19,400 bases of DNA from JAVBMC01 sp031552845 (lineage in GTDB: Bacteria; Verrucomicrobiota; Kiritimatiellia; RFP12; DVOR01). The translations under genes and the position numbers were made by a program. The stretch's first letter is position 1. Every line of letters starts with the position of its first letter. The stretch is from assembly GCA_031552845.1 (NCBI GenBank), contig JAVBMC010000053.1:1-19400 (forward strand), written 5' to 3'. The notes below the pieces were generated by a model, which was not told the DNA's origin, did no database searches, and saw nothing but the letters and a program-made list of their open reading frames with translations. Below are positions 6,773-13,306 of this stretch, piece by piece.

Positions 6773-6961
6773 GGCGCAGGCGGCTGCAATTTTTAACGGG
6801 CGCGTACGGAAATTTATACGCCCGCGTACGGCATTTTATGCGTTCGCATGCGGGCTTGGTACGCGAGCGTGTACAGCTTTTGTACGCGCCCGTGTAATTT
6901 TCTGTACTCGGGCGTCTGCTTTTTCGTATGCGGGTGTACATTTTTGGGCAGGGGTAAAAAA
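6773..6961. repeat. Degenerate tandem array, about nine units with a period of 20-23 nt
   Basis: Unit boundaries fall near 6773, 6796, 6817, 6839, 6860, 6882, 6903, 6926 and 6946. Each unit has a GC-rich half made of alternating purine-pyrimidine words (TACGC, GCGTAC, GTACGC, TGCGGG) and a short T-rich tail (ATTTTA, CTTTT, ATTTTC). An approximate consensus is TACGCGCGCGTACGGCATTTT. The first and last units are the most decayed. All frames are partly open only because the period is close to seven codons. The array lies between the terminator of the HU-like gene and the promoter at 6694-6722, so it is intergenic. Confidence 0.75.
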
Positions 6962-6990
6962 GAACAGCGTCCTCCCGAGGGAGAACGCTG
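6955..6990 (-). terminator. Intrinsic terminator of the HU-like gene
   Basis: On the minus strand CAGCGT (6990-6985) pairs with ACGCTG (6970-6965), with an inner CTCC/GGAG stem on a CTCG loop, followed by TTCTTTTTT. It lies about 90 nt after the stop codon at 7080, and its T-run coincides with the edge of the tandem array. Confidence 0.85.
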
Positions 6991-7012
6991 CCTTGGCCGT
7001 TTGCCTATCGCG

Positions 7013-7053
7013 GCTTGTCTCACGGGCGGTGGGTGCCCCACTGTGAGACAGGC
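7013..7053 (-). other. Long stem-loop in the 3' untranslated region of the HU-like gene
   Basis: GCTTGTCTCAC (7013-7023) pairs with GTGAGACAGGC (7043-7053), 11 bp with one mismatch or G-U, and encloses a second stem, GTGGG/CCCAC. It lies between the stop codon and the terminator and has no T-run, so it is more likely a stability or processing element than a terminator. Confidence 0.55.
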
Positions 7054-7079
7054 TTTGACGGGCCCGTTGTGCTAAGCGG

Positions 7080-7814
7080 TTAGTTGCAGGTGAGGGGCGT
7101 TTGGTAATAACCAATCCTCAACGTTTTACAACCGTGGAAACGCTTCCTGACACTGAGGATGTACGTGGAACCACTTTTGAGTTCCGGCACACCACAGGTC
7201 AGGCGCGTTCCGCGGTTGTCGAGGAAGGCGGTTGCTCTAACAACTTGGCCGGTTCCTTCTTCAACGAAGAAAACTCCTTCATCGGATTGCAACAGGTTGA
7301 ATTTGAGGTCTGATCCGGTGATTTTCATGCTAACGCCGGGCGTGATGCAACCTGTACGGGCGGCACCAGCGGCATCGTCGACATCATCAATGATCGGAAC
7401 TCTCGTCGGGCGACGAATGATCGAAGCTTGAAGGTTCTTCAAGTACTTCTTCCATGTGGCGCAGGGCAAGAAGCTGAGTTTGAACGTCAGCTCTGAGCCC
7501 TCGACGGGTTGACCATCCTTGGCGAACTTCCCTTTGGCACGGAGCTTGAAAGTTCCGAGCTTCGGGATTTTCACTTGGTGACCAAGTCCGAGCATGTCCA
7601 TCATAACCTCCGGCAAGCGGCGTAGACACGCAGCTGCTTGCGCAGCCGAGAGATCACCGCCTCCACCGGAGAGCATTTGGCTGAATTGTTCATCAGAGGG
7701 AGCATCTTTACACACCACCATTGGTGTGAGGATGTTCTGCTCTGCCAGTTCTGTGGCAACAGCGGAGGTCAGCCTGACCCAGATGCCGTTGCCGTTGTCT
7801 ATGATATACGCCAT
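7080..7814 (-). CDS. HU/IHF-like DNA-binding protein with C-terminal Ig-like domain
   Basis: A 244-residue nucleoid-type protein. Residues about 10-125 resemble the HU-like domain seen in PVC and Bacteroidota proteins: the helical block with LSGGGGDLSAAQAAACL, then KIPKLGTFKLRAKGKF, the beta-arm region expected to contact DNA. After a linker, residues about 150-244 form a beta-rich domain resembling DUF4469/HU-HIG Ig-like domains, with DEGVFFVEEGTG and FLDNRGTRL. A paralogue with the same layout starts at 18780. AGGAG lies 8 nt before the ATG, which fixes the start. It has its own promoter, a leader of nearly 200 nt and its own terminator, so it is monocistronic. HU proteins compact DNA; the role of the extra domain is not known to me. 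Confidence 0.85.
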   Translation of the reverse strand: MAYIIDNGNGIWVRLTSAVATELAEQNILTPMVVCKDAPSDEQFSQMLSGGGGDLSAAQAAACLRRLPEVMMDMLGLGHQVKIPKLGTFKLRAKGKFAKDGQPVEGSELTFKLSFLPCATWKKYLKNLQASIIRRPTRVPIIDDVDDAAGAARTGCITPGVSMKITGSDLKFNLLQSDEGVFFVEEGTGQVVRATAFLDNRGTRLTCGVPELKSGSTYILSVRKRFHGCKTLRIGYYQTPLTCN

Positions 7815-8008
7815 AGATCTTTCTCCTACATATAGTTTAACACTTGGGGTCGCGCCTTTGCCACACTTATGGCGGGCTCTGCCCCGCTGTCCGGGTTGTC
7901 TGTCAAATCAACAGCACCCTCGCAGCTTTTACATTCCGCACCGGCTCCTACGCGTCCAAGCACCCTTGGCGCCATCGAGTCCGATGGCAACGTCTCGTCT
8001 ACGTTGCG
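7815..8008 (-). promoter_or_regulatory. Hairpin-rich 5' leader of the HU-like gene
   Basis: The predicted transcript starts near 8008 and runs about 194 nt before the ATG. Its first bases form a hairpin GCAACGT/ACGTTGC (7987-8007). Next come CCATCG-GACT-CGATGG (7972-7987, sharing one base with the first) and CCAAG-GGTG-CTTGG (7956-7969). Further down lie GTTG/CAAC around 7895-7912 and GCGGG/CCCGC around 7872-7887. A possible 49-codon reading frame (7975-7826) ends in a TAG that overlaps the AGGAG of the HU-like gene, but it has no ribosome-binding site of its own. No known riboswitch class is recognised. Confidence 0.45.
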
Positions 8009-8014
8009 GGCGGA

Positions 8015-8043
8015 ACTATAGTAAAAATCTGTATTCGAGTCAA
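8015..8043 (-). promoter_or_regulatory. Sigma-70 promoter of the HU-like gene
   Basis: On the minus strand TTGACT (8043-8038) and TATAGT (8020-8015) are spaced by exactly 17 nt. The predicted start falls at about 8008, at the base of the first leader hairpin. Confidence 0.7.
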
Positions 8044-8125
8044 GCACGTTAGTTCGAAAAATAAAAAATATTTTTTTCAAGCGTTGGATGGCTCGGTTTA
8101 GTCTCGATAATTGGCGGGGTTTGTG

Positions 8126-8131
8126 TATAAT
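8126..8131 (+). promoter_or_regulatory. TATAAT -10 box before tyrS
   Basis: A perfect TATAAT lies 31 nt before the tyrS ATG. No convincing -35 hexamer is found 17 nt upstream (CTCGAT), so the promoter may need an activator or rely mainly on the -10 box. AGAAGGA near 8147-8153 is the ribosome-binding site. Confidence 0.45.
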
Positions 8132-8162
8132 GCAGGTGGTTTGTTGAGAAGGATGTTTTGTT

Positions 8163-9446
8163 ATGAGCCTGTATGAAATTTTGAAAGCGCGGCATTTTAT
8201 TGATGATCACACGTGTTCGGCGGAGGTGATGGCGAAGTTGTTGGAGAAGCCGTTGACTGTGTATGCGGGGTTTGATCCGACGGCGGAGTGTCTGCAGGCG
8301 GGGAACTTTGTGACGATTATGGCACTGGCGCATTTTCAACGCGCCGGGCATAAGGTGATCGCTTTGGTGGGCGGTGCGACGGGGATGATTGGCGATCCGT
8401 CGGGGCGGTCGGTCGAGCGGAATATGTTGACCGAGGAGCAGGTCGCAAAGAATCTCGCGGGCATCAAGGAGAACTTGTCGCGTTTTCTGAACTTTGACGG
8501 CAGGGATAATCCGGCGATCTTGGTGAACAACTTTGATTGGTATAAGGACTATACACTCATTCCGTTCCTGCGCGAGGTGGGCGTGCTGTTCCGTATGAAT
8601 CCGATGCTGAACAAGGAGAGCGTGCGCAAGCGTTTGAACGCCGAGACCGACAGCATGACGTTCACGGAGTTCTGCTATCAGATTCTGCAGGGGTATGATT
8701 TCTATCATTTGTATAGGGAGCATAACTGCACGTTGCAAATCGGCGGGTCGGATCAGTGGGGGAATATCACGGCGGGGACGGATTTGATCCGCCGGGCGAT
8801 TGGGCCGGAGGTGCCGGCGAATGGTTTGACGTTCCCGCTGGTGTGCGATGCGCACGGACAGAAGTTTGGCAAGAGCGCGGGCAATGCGATTTTCTTGAAC
8901 GCGGAGAAGACGAGCTATTACGACTTCTACCAATTCTTCCTGCGTACGCTCGATGCGGATGTGGTGCGGTATCTGAAGATCTTTACCTTCCTGTCGTTTG
9001 AGCGGATTGCCGAGCTGGAAGAACAAGTGCGCACAGCCCCTGAAAAGCGCGAAGCTCAACGCGTGTTGGCCGAAGAGCTGACCTTGCGCGTTCATGGCGA
9101 GAAGGGCTTGAAGGCCGCACAAGCGGCGAGTGCAGTATTCTTTGGCGGCAGTCTCGATGGCTTGAGCGCCGAAGAGCTGGAAGCAATCTTTAAAGAAGTA
9201 CCCTCTGCAACTCTCGAAGCCTCTGTTGCGCTTGGCAATCCGGTGATTGATGCCGCGGCGGCGGGCGGACTGTTTGCCAGCAAAGGCGAAGTCCGTCGCC
9301 TAGCACAGCAAGGCGCGCTAAGTCTGAACAATACAAAGATTGATGCGGTGCGTGTGCTAGAAAAGTCCGACCTCATCGGCGGACGCATCGCCGTGCTCCG
9401 CTCCGGCAAGAAGAATTACTACCTGCTCAAAATCACCGGCGCTTAA
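8163..9446 (+). CDS. tyrS: Tyrosyl-tRNA synthetase
   Basis: It charges tRNA-Tyr with tyrosine using ATP. At 427 residues it has the normal class I TyrRS length and order: a Rossmann catalytic domain beginning YAGFDPTA (34-41), the tyrosine-pocket block YQILQGYDF (172-180), GGSDQWGNI (194-202), the KMSKS-equivalent KFGKS (234-238), and a C-terminal S4 RNA-binding domain (about 350-420, with GEVRRLAQQGALSLNN). The HIGH signature is unusual: the HxGH positions read QAGN (45-48), so both histidines are replaced. Everything else is intact, so I expect an active enzyme, perhaps of a lineage with this variant. It converges on the minus-strand glycosyltransferase gene, with one hairpin shared across both stop codons. 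Confidence 0.95.
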   Translation: MSLYEILKARHFIDDHTCSAEVMAKLLEKPLTVYAGFDPTAECLQAGNFVTIMALAHFQRAGHKVIALVGGATGMIGDPSGRSVERNMLTEEQVAKNLAGIKENLSRFLNFDGRDNPAILVNNFDWYKDYTLIPFLREVGVLFRMNPMLNKESVRKRLNAETDSMTFTEFCYQILQGYDFYHLYREHNCTLQIGGSDQWGNITAGTDLIRRAIGPEVPANGLTFPLVCDAHGQKFGKSAGNAIFLNAEKTSYYDFYQFFLRTLDADVVRYLKIFTFLSFERIAELEEQVRTAPEKREAQRVLAEELTLRVHGEKGLKAAQAASAVFFGGSLDGLSAEELEAIFKEVPSATLEASVALGNPVIDAAAAGGLFASKGEVRRLAQQGALSLNNTKIDAVRVLEKSDLIGGRIAVLRSGKKNYYLLKITGA

Positions 9447-9455
9447 GCCGGTGAT
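9432..9455. terminator. Shared hairpin spanning the convergent stop codons of tyrS and the glycosyltransferase
   Basis: ATCACCGGC (9432-9440) and GCCGGTGAT (9447-9455) form a perfect 9-bp stem on a 6-nt loop that contains the tyrS TAA. The minus-strand direction has a short TTTT after the stem; the plus direction has none. It probably acts on both converging transcripts, more strongly on the minus strand. Confidence 0.6.
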
Positions 9456-10591
9456 CAGTTCAGCCCGTAGGCATTAAATATCATCTCCGCATTACTCGCG
9501 GAGAATTGCCGTTCGGCAAATGGGCGGCAATTGGCTTGGAGTTTGGCGTAGGTGTCAGGCTCGTCCAGCAACTTTTGCAGCGCGGCGGCGAAGCTGTCTA
9601 CGGAGAGCTCGCAGAGAATGCCGACGGTGTTGTCCATCGCATCGGGGATTCCACCAATATTGGAGGCGAGCACGGGAGTGCCGCAAGCGAGAGCTTCACA
9701 AATGACGCGTCCAAAGCCTTCGGCGTATTGCGAGGGGACAATTTGGATATCTGCGGCGCGGTAGTATTCGGGCAGCTTGTCGTTGGGGATGAGGCCGAGG
9801 TAATCGAGGTTGGGGAGTTGCCGTGCGGCGTCAATCACGCGTTGCTGTTCGGGGCCACCCCCGGCGATTTTGAAGCGGGCTTTCGGGAAGCGTTTGGCAA
9901 GTTCGATAACGACATCTTCGCCTTTGATGCCAATGAGGCGCCCGGCGAAGAATGCGGTGAATTGCGGATTGACGGGGCGTTTGTCGGCAGAGAAATTGGT
10001 GAGGTCAATCCAGTAGCGGTAGACGGACATTTTTTCGCTCGGCACGCCGATGGCGGCGAGCTCATCGCGTGAAGCACGGCAGAGGGTGAGTATGGCATCC
10101 ATGCGTTTGAGGATGGCGGCAGTAACACGGGCGAAGGCGCTTTGAGGGTGGAAGGAGTAGAGCGCGTGAGATTGGAAGACGATCCGCTTCCGGAAGATGG
10201 TGCCGAGGATGATACCGATGAGTGCGCAGTTGATGCCGTGAACGTGGATGACGTCGATGCGGCGGCAACGCGGGAGCATATAGACGAATGAGCGCAGCAG
10301 CAGGTAGGGGACGATGTAGAGCACCATCAGCGGCGGGTAGGGCTCGAGCTTGCGGAAGATGTTGCCGCCGAACCACCAGAAGCGGCGGATGGTGACGGGT
10401 CCGCGCTGCTCGCGGCGGCGGTAGCCCGTGACGTCGGTGACAATGGGTTTGTAGGAGAGTATCCAAACGCGCCAGCGGTCTTGGTTCTCAAGAGCGGCGG
10501 TCAGGTCGGACAGGTGGGTTTCTACGCCGCCGATGTCGGGCGGGTAGGTTTGCGAAAGGATGAGTATGCCATTTTTCGCTTTCACCTGCAA
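9455..10591 (-). CDS. GT4-family glycosyltransferase
   Basis: A 378-residue GT-B-fold retaining glycosyltransferase that should move a sugar from a nucleotide donor onto a glycan or lipid acceptor at the cytosolic face of the membrane. The N-terminal domain opens with ILILSQTYPPDIGGVETH, holding the Gly-rich acceptor-side loop. The C-terminal domain has FAGRLIGIKGEDVVIELAKRF (near 219-239) and the EX7E motif, EGFGRVICEALACGTPV, that binds the donor. A hydrophobic stretch near 90-108 may help membrane association. The start is TTG at 10591, 9 nt after the proB stop, with AAGGTAG before it; GTG at 10585 is an alternative. It is probably co-transcribed with proB, an odd pairing with no other cell-envelope gene nearby. 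Donor and acceptor cannot be told. Confidence 0.9.
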   Translation of the reverse strand: MQVKAKNGILILSQTYPPDIGGVETHLSDLTAALENQDRWRVWILSYKPIVTDVTGYRRREQRGPVTIRRFWWFGGNIFRKLEPYPPLMVLYIVPYLLLRSFVYMLPRCRRIDVIHVHGINCALIGIILGTIFRKRIVFQSHALYSFHPQSAFARVTAAILKRMDAILTLCRASRDELAAIGVPSEKMSVYRYWIDLTNFSADKRPVNPQFTAFFAGRLIGIKGEDVVIELAKRFPKARFKIAGGGPEQQRVIDAARQLPNLDYLGLIPNDKLPEYYRAADIQIVPSQYAEGFGRVICEALACGTPVLASNIGGIPDAMDNTVGILCELSVDSFAAALQKLLDEPDTYAKLQANCRPFAERQFSASNAEMIFNAYGLN

Positions 10592-10600
10592 CTACCTTGC

Positions 10601-11422
10601 TCAGACCGGTGCGCTGAGGATGAGCGTGCCTTCGTCCTTGGCGGACATGATGTTGAGGAGCACGTGTTTGGTGCGGCCTGCGGCGATGACGACGGGGCAG
10701 CCGGCTTTGACGGCGATCTGCGCTGCTTTGAGTTTGGAGTCCATGCCGCCTTTGGAGAGGGCGTTGGCGCCGGGGTTGACGAGTTTGAAGGCTTCTTTGT
10801 TGAGCTTCTCAATGCAGGCGATGCGTTTGACGCGCGCGGGGTCTTGCATGTTGAGCAGGCCGTTGACAGTGCTGAGGATAATGAAGAGGTCAGCGCGTAC
10901 GATTTTGACGACGAGCGCACCGAGGTAGTCATTGTCGCCTAGGGAGAGGCCGGCTTTGAGTTCTTCGTCGGCAACGACGTCGTTCTCGTTGATGATGGGC
11001 ACGACGCCGGCCGCGAGCAGGTGATCAAGCGTACGGCGGGCATTGGTGAGGCGGATGCGGTGCTGGAAGTCGGAGTGGGTCAGGAGGACTTGGCCGACTT
11101 TGAGTTTCTTGGCGAGGAAGAGGGCTTCGTATTTGGACATCAAGCGTGCCTGGCCGACGGCGGCGCACATTTGGAGGTCGGGGACTTGTTTGGGGCGTTC
11201 GCGGATGCCGAGGGCTTCCATGCCGGCGCCGACGGCTCCGGAGGAGACGAGGATGACTTCGTGTCCTTTGGCGCGCAGGGCGGCGACTTGGGCGACGAGT
11301 CCGGCGAGATATTTCATCTCGGGCTTGCCGGTTTTGTTGGCGATGACGCGCGTGCCGATTTTGATGACGATCCGACGGGCTTCCGTCAGGGTTTCGCGAT
11401 ACCGCTTTTCGTGTTTAGTCAT
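10601..11422 (-). CDS. proB: Glutamate 5-kinase, short form without PUA domain
   Basis: It phosphorylates glutamate to gamma-glutamyl phosphate, the first step of proline synthesis, in the cytosol. The amino-acid-kinase fold is clear: VIKIGTRVI near the N terminus, VSSGAVGAG (the substrate loop), INENDVV, and LGDNDYLGALV (glutamate/Mg binding), then the GMDSKLKAA block. At 273 residues it holds only the kinase domain; the E. coli enzyme is about 100 residues longer, with a C-terminal PUA domain. proA is not adjacent. A strong intrinsic terminator ends 15 nt before the ATG, and no good SD is present (GGTGGTG is the best). The gene therefore needs either a promoter buried in that hairpin region or readthrough from the tRNA-Leu promoter. 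Confidence 0.93.
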   Translation of the reverse strand: MTKHEKRYRETLTEARRIVIKIGTRVIANKTGKPEMKYLAGLVAQVAALRAKGHEVILVSSGAVGAGMEALGIRERPKQVPDLQMCAAVGQARLMSKYEALFLAKKLKVGQVLLTHSDFQHRIRLTNARRTLDHLLAAGVVPIINENDVVADEELKAGLSLGDNDYLGALVVKIVRADLFIILSTVNGLLNMQDPARVKRIACIEKLNKEAFKLVNPGANALSKGGMDSKLKAAQIAVKAGCPVVIAAGRTKHVLLNIMSAKDEGTLILSAPV

Positions 11423-11436
11423 GTGAACACCACCGC

Positions 11437-11483
11437 AAAAAAATCAAGCCTGCGGAGCCGTAACACTGTACCGCCGCAGGCTT
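11437..11483 (-). terminator. Intrinsic terminator between tRNA-Leu and proB
   Basis: On the minus strand AAGCCTGCGG (11483-11474) and CCGCAGGCTT (11455-11446) form a perfect 10-bp stem with an 18-nt loop, followed by GA and then T7 (11443-11437). It ends only 15 nt before the proB start codon. Confidence 0.9.
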
Positions 11484-11505
11484 CGTGATTGCATTAATAA
11501 TGATA

Positions 11506-11589
11506 TGGTGCTCGGGGGGGGACTCGAACCCCCACGCCTCTCGGCATATGCCCCTCAAACATACGTGTCTGCCATTCCACCACCCGAGC
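11506..11589 (-). tRNA. tRNA-Leu, anticodon GAG
   Basis: An 84-nt class II tRNA with encoded CCA (11508-11506). The acceptor stem is GCTCGGG/CCCGAGC with discriminator A. The D-arm has GGTGGAATGGCAGACA. The anticodon stem TATGT/GCATA closes a 7-nt loop TTGAGGG, giving GAG at positions 34-36, which reads CUC and CUU. The long variable arm (GCC..GGC) and the T-arm GGGGG-TTCGAGT-CCCCC are typical for leucine. Confidence 0.93.
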
Positions 11590-11609
11590 ACAACGTGAAA
11601 AACGGGCAT

Positions 11610-11638
11610 ATAATAGCCTTTTCCGACGTTAAACGCAA
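11610..11638 (-). promoter_or_regulatory. Sigma-70 promoter of tRNA-Leu
   Basis: On the minus strand TTGCGT (11638-11633) and TATTAT (11615-11610) have a 17-nt spacer. The predicted start near 11603 leaves a short leader before the mature 5' end at 11589. Confidence 0.65.
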
Positions 11639-11642
11639 GCAC

Positions 11643-11661
11643 AAACCCCGCGGGGTATTTA
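11643..11661. terminator. GC palindrome with A/T flanks after the GH30 gene
   Basis: CCCCGCGGGG (11646-11655) is flanked by AAA on the left and TATTT on the right, so it resembles a terminator in either direction. The stem would need to open its centre to form a loop, leaving only three or four base pairs, which makes it weak. It separates the GH30 stop from the tRNA-Leu promoter. Confidence 0.35.
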
Positions 11662-11683
11662 AAATCACGCCGTCGGGGCGCGG

Positions 11684-13120
11684 TTAATCTTTCCAGCGGG
11701 CTGTGGCGATGCTCTTGGGGGGCAATGTGCAGGTGAAGGTGTTCTTGCCGTCGACCACGGTGAGCTCTTTGGGTTCATCGTTTTCGTTGGAGAAAACCGC
11801 ACCGAAGGAGCCGTCCGGGTTGATGGCGACCGTGCCATACACGCCGGGGGTGACGGACTCAGGCGCGAAGACCCGCACGCTGCCTTGCTCCATGGCTTTG
11901 GAGAGGTGCGAGAGGATGTAGTAGTGGGATTCGTAGGTGTAGTCGGAATAGTTCGACGAATCGATCTGCACGACGCCGATTCCGGTGGAGCAGCCTTTCG
12001 GACGGAAGGGGCGGTGTTTTTCGTCGAGCACGTAATTCCAAACGATGACGTTCTTGCACCAGCGGTTGACGGTGCCGATGCCAAGCTCGCGGATCGACCA
12101 CATCAAGTCCTTCGCAAAGGGATAGCTCCATTTGCCGCTGGAGTATTCGGTGAAGTAGATGCCTTTGTCGGGTGCGCCTTTTTGAATGCGGAAGAGTTCG
12201 TCCTTATTGCCCATGTAGGCGTGCCAAGCGGAGCCCTCGACATACTTGGCGGCGTCTTTGTCGGCATAGAGTTTGAGGACGTAATCCTGCTGGGCTTCAA
12301 TCTTGTCGTAGTTATAGTTGTGATCGAAGACAAGGATTTTGGTTTTGATGTTGGCCTTCTTGAAGGCCGGCCCAAGAGCCTGCTTGATGAAGTCGCGCTG
12401 TTCGTCCCAGCCCATCACCAACGAGGCCGAGTTCAGATGATTGAGCGGTTCGTTCTGGATTGTGATGGTGTCGAGCGGAAAGCCCGCCTTTTCCATCGCT
12501 TGGACGTATTTAACAAAGTAGGTGGCGTAGTCCTGATAATACTTCGGGTTGAGGTGCCCGCCTGTCCACGAGTCAATCGGCTCGAGCGTTTTGAGGTCCT
12601 TGACCTTCATCCACTTCGGGCACGTCCACGGAGAGGCGAGGATTTTGACTTTGGGGTTGATGGCGAGAATCTCTCGCAGGATCGGGAAGAGTTCGTCGGT
12701 CTCGTATTTCGTCAGTGCGAAGTTCTCGATGCCCGGCTTGTCGCAATAGGTGTATTCGTCGAGGGAGAAGTCGGAGCAGCCAATGCTCACGCGGATATAA
12801 CTCCACCCCATGCCGTCTTTGACGCTAAAACAATGCTTGAGCAGCTTGGCGCGCTCCTCCGGCTTCATCTTCAGCAGGTTGTAGCAGGATGAACCTGTGA
12901 CTGCGGGGCCGAAGCCGTCGATGGTCTGAAACCTCCGCGCCGGATCGATCGGATAGACAATCGCGCCATCAGCAACCTGCTGCACCTTGCGGTCTTTCAA
13001 CGGCAGGGCACTTGCTTCAAACAGCTTGGATTTGTCGGCTGCCGTCACAAAGAACTGCACGTCCGCCATGCTCCACAATGCCGCGCACGCGGCAATCCCC
13101 ATCACGCTCCATGTTTTCAT
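11684..13120 (-). CDS. Secreted GH30-family glycoside hydrolase
   Basis: A retaining hydrolase with a (beta/alpha)8 barrel and attached beta-structure, probably acting in the periplasm or outside the cell. ATG at 13120 is chosen over two in-frame ATGs at 13129 and 13126 because AAGGAGG then lies 9 nt upstream instead of touching the start. A signal peptide spans about residues 1-20. Family landmarks: DGFGPAVTGSSCY (68-80), SPWTCPKWMK (163-172), acid/base Glu224 in TIQNEPLNH, and nucleophile Glu325 in YFTEYSSG. The C-terminal part (about 395-478) is the usual side beta-sandwich. GH30 includes glucosylceramidase-like, beta-1,6-glucanase and xylanase subfamilies. The overall look is of the glucosidase/beta-1,6-glucanase side, and the upstream GH16 makes a laminarin-type glucan plausible. 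Length 478 aa. Confidence 0.88.
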   Translation of the reverse strand: MKTWSVMGIAACAALWSMADVQFFVTAADKSKLFEASALPLKDRKVQQVADGAIVYPIDPARRFQTIDGFGPAVTGSSCYNLLKMKPEERAKLLKHCFSVKDGMGWSYIRVSIGCSDFSLDEYTYCDKPGIENFALTKYETDELFPILREILAINPKVKILASPWTCPKWMKVKDLKTLEPIDSWTGGHLNPKYYQDYATYFVKYVQAMEKAGFPLDTITIQNEPLNHLNSASLVMGWDEQRDFIKQALGPAFKKANIKTKILVFDHNYNYDKIEAQQDYVLKLYADKDAAKYVEGSAWHAYMGNKDELFRIQKGAPDKGIYFTEYSSGKWSYPFAKDLMWSIRELGIGTVNRWCKNVIVWNYVLDEKHRPFRPKGCSTGIGVVQIDSSNYSDYTYESHYYILSHLSKAMEQGSVRVFAPESVTPGVYGTVAINPDGSFGAVFSNENDEPKELTVVDGKNTFTCTLPPKSIATARWKD

Positions 13121-13253
13121 TTCCATCATCCTCCTTGAAGTGAAAAATCACTGCCACTGCCAAAGCTCCACCGCTTCGCCGGGAAGGCCATCCAATCTGC
13201 ATCGCGCTCGTGTTCCCCTCAAGAACGCCGCCGTCGGACGGGCATGGACAAAG

Positions 13254-13288
13254 CCTTTTCTGCGGGCCTGATTGCGCCGCAGAAAAGG
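13254..13288 (-). other. 12-bp inverted repeat after the GH16 stop
   Basis: CCTTTTCTGCGG (13254-13265) and CCGCAGAAAAGG (13277-13288) are perfect complements with an 11-nt loop, 19 nt after the GH16 stop codon. There is no U-run after it on either strand. It may protect the 3' end of a processed message or be a weak terminator between GH16 and GH30. Confidence 0.5.
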
Positions 13289-13306
13289 TTGTCCTCCCTG
13301 GTTGTT

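Noticed and set aside
6773..6961. CRISPR array
   Set aside because: No conserved repeat alternating with unique spacers, no cas genes, units abut and vary throughout.
6663..7114. Several frames reading through the 21-nt array with a 7-residue periodicity
   Set aside because: The periodicity follows from the repeat length; frames are open on both strands, overlap a promoter and a terminator, and lack ribosome-binding sites.
8049..9122. 357-codon minus-strand open frame
   Set aside because: Antisense to tyrS, whose whole length is explained by family motifs; the translated protein has no domain and no ribosome-binding site.
11885..12892. 335-codon plus-strand open frame
   Set aside because: Antisense to GH30; a Gly/Val/Asp/Phe-rich shadow without motifs.
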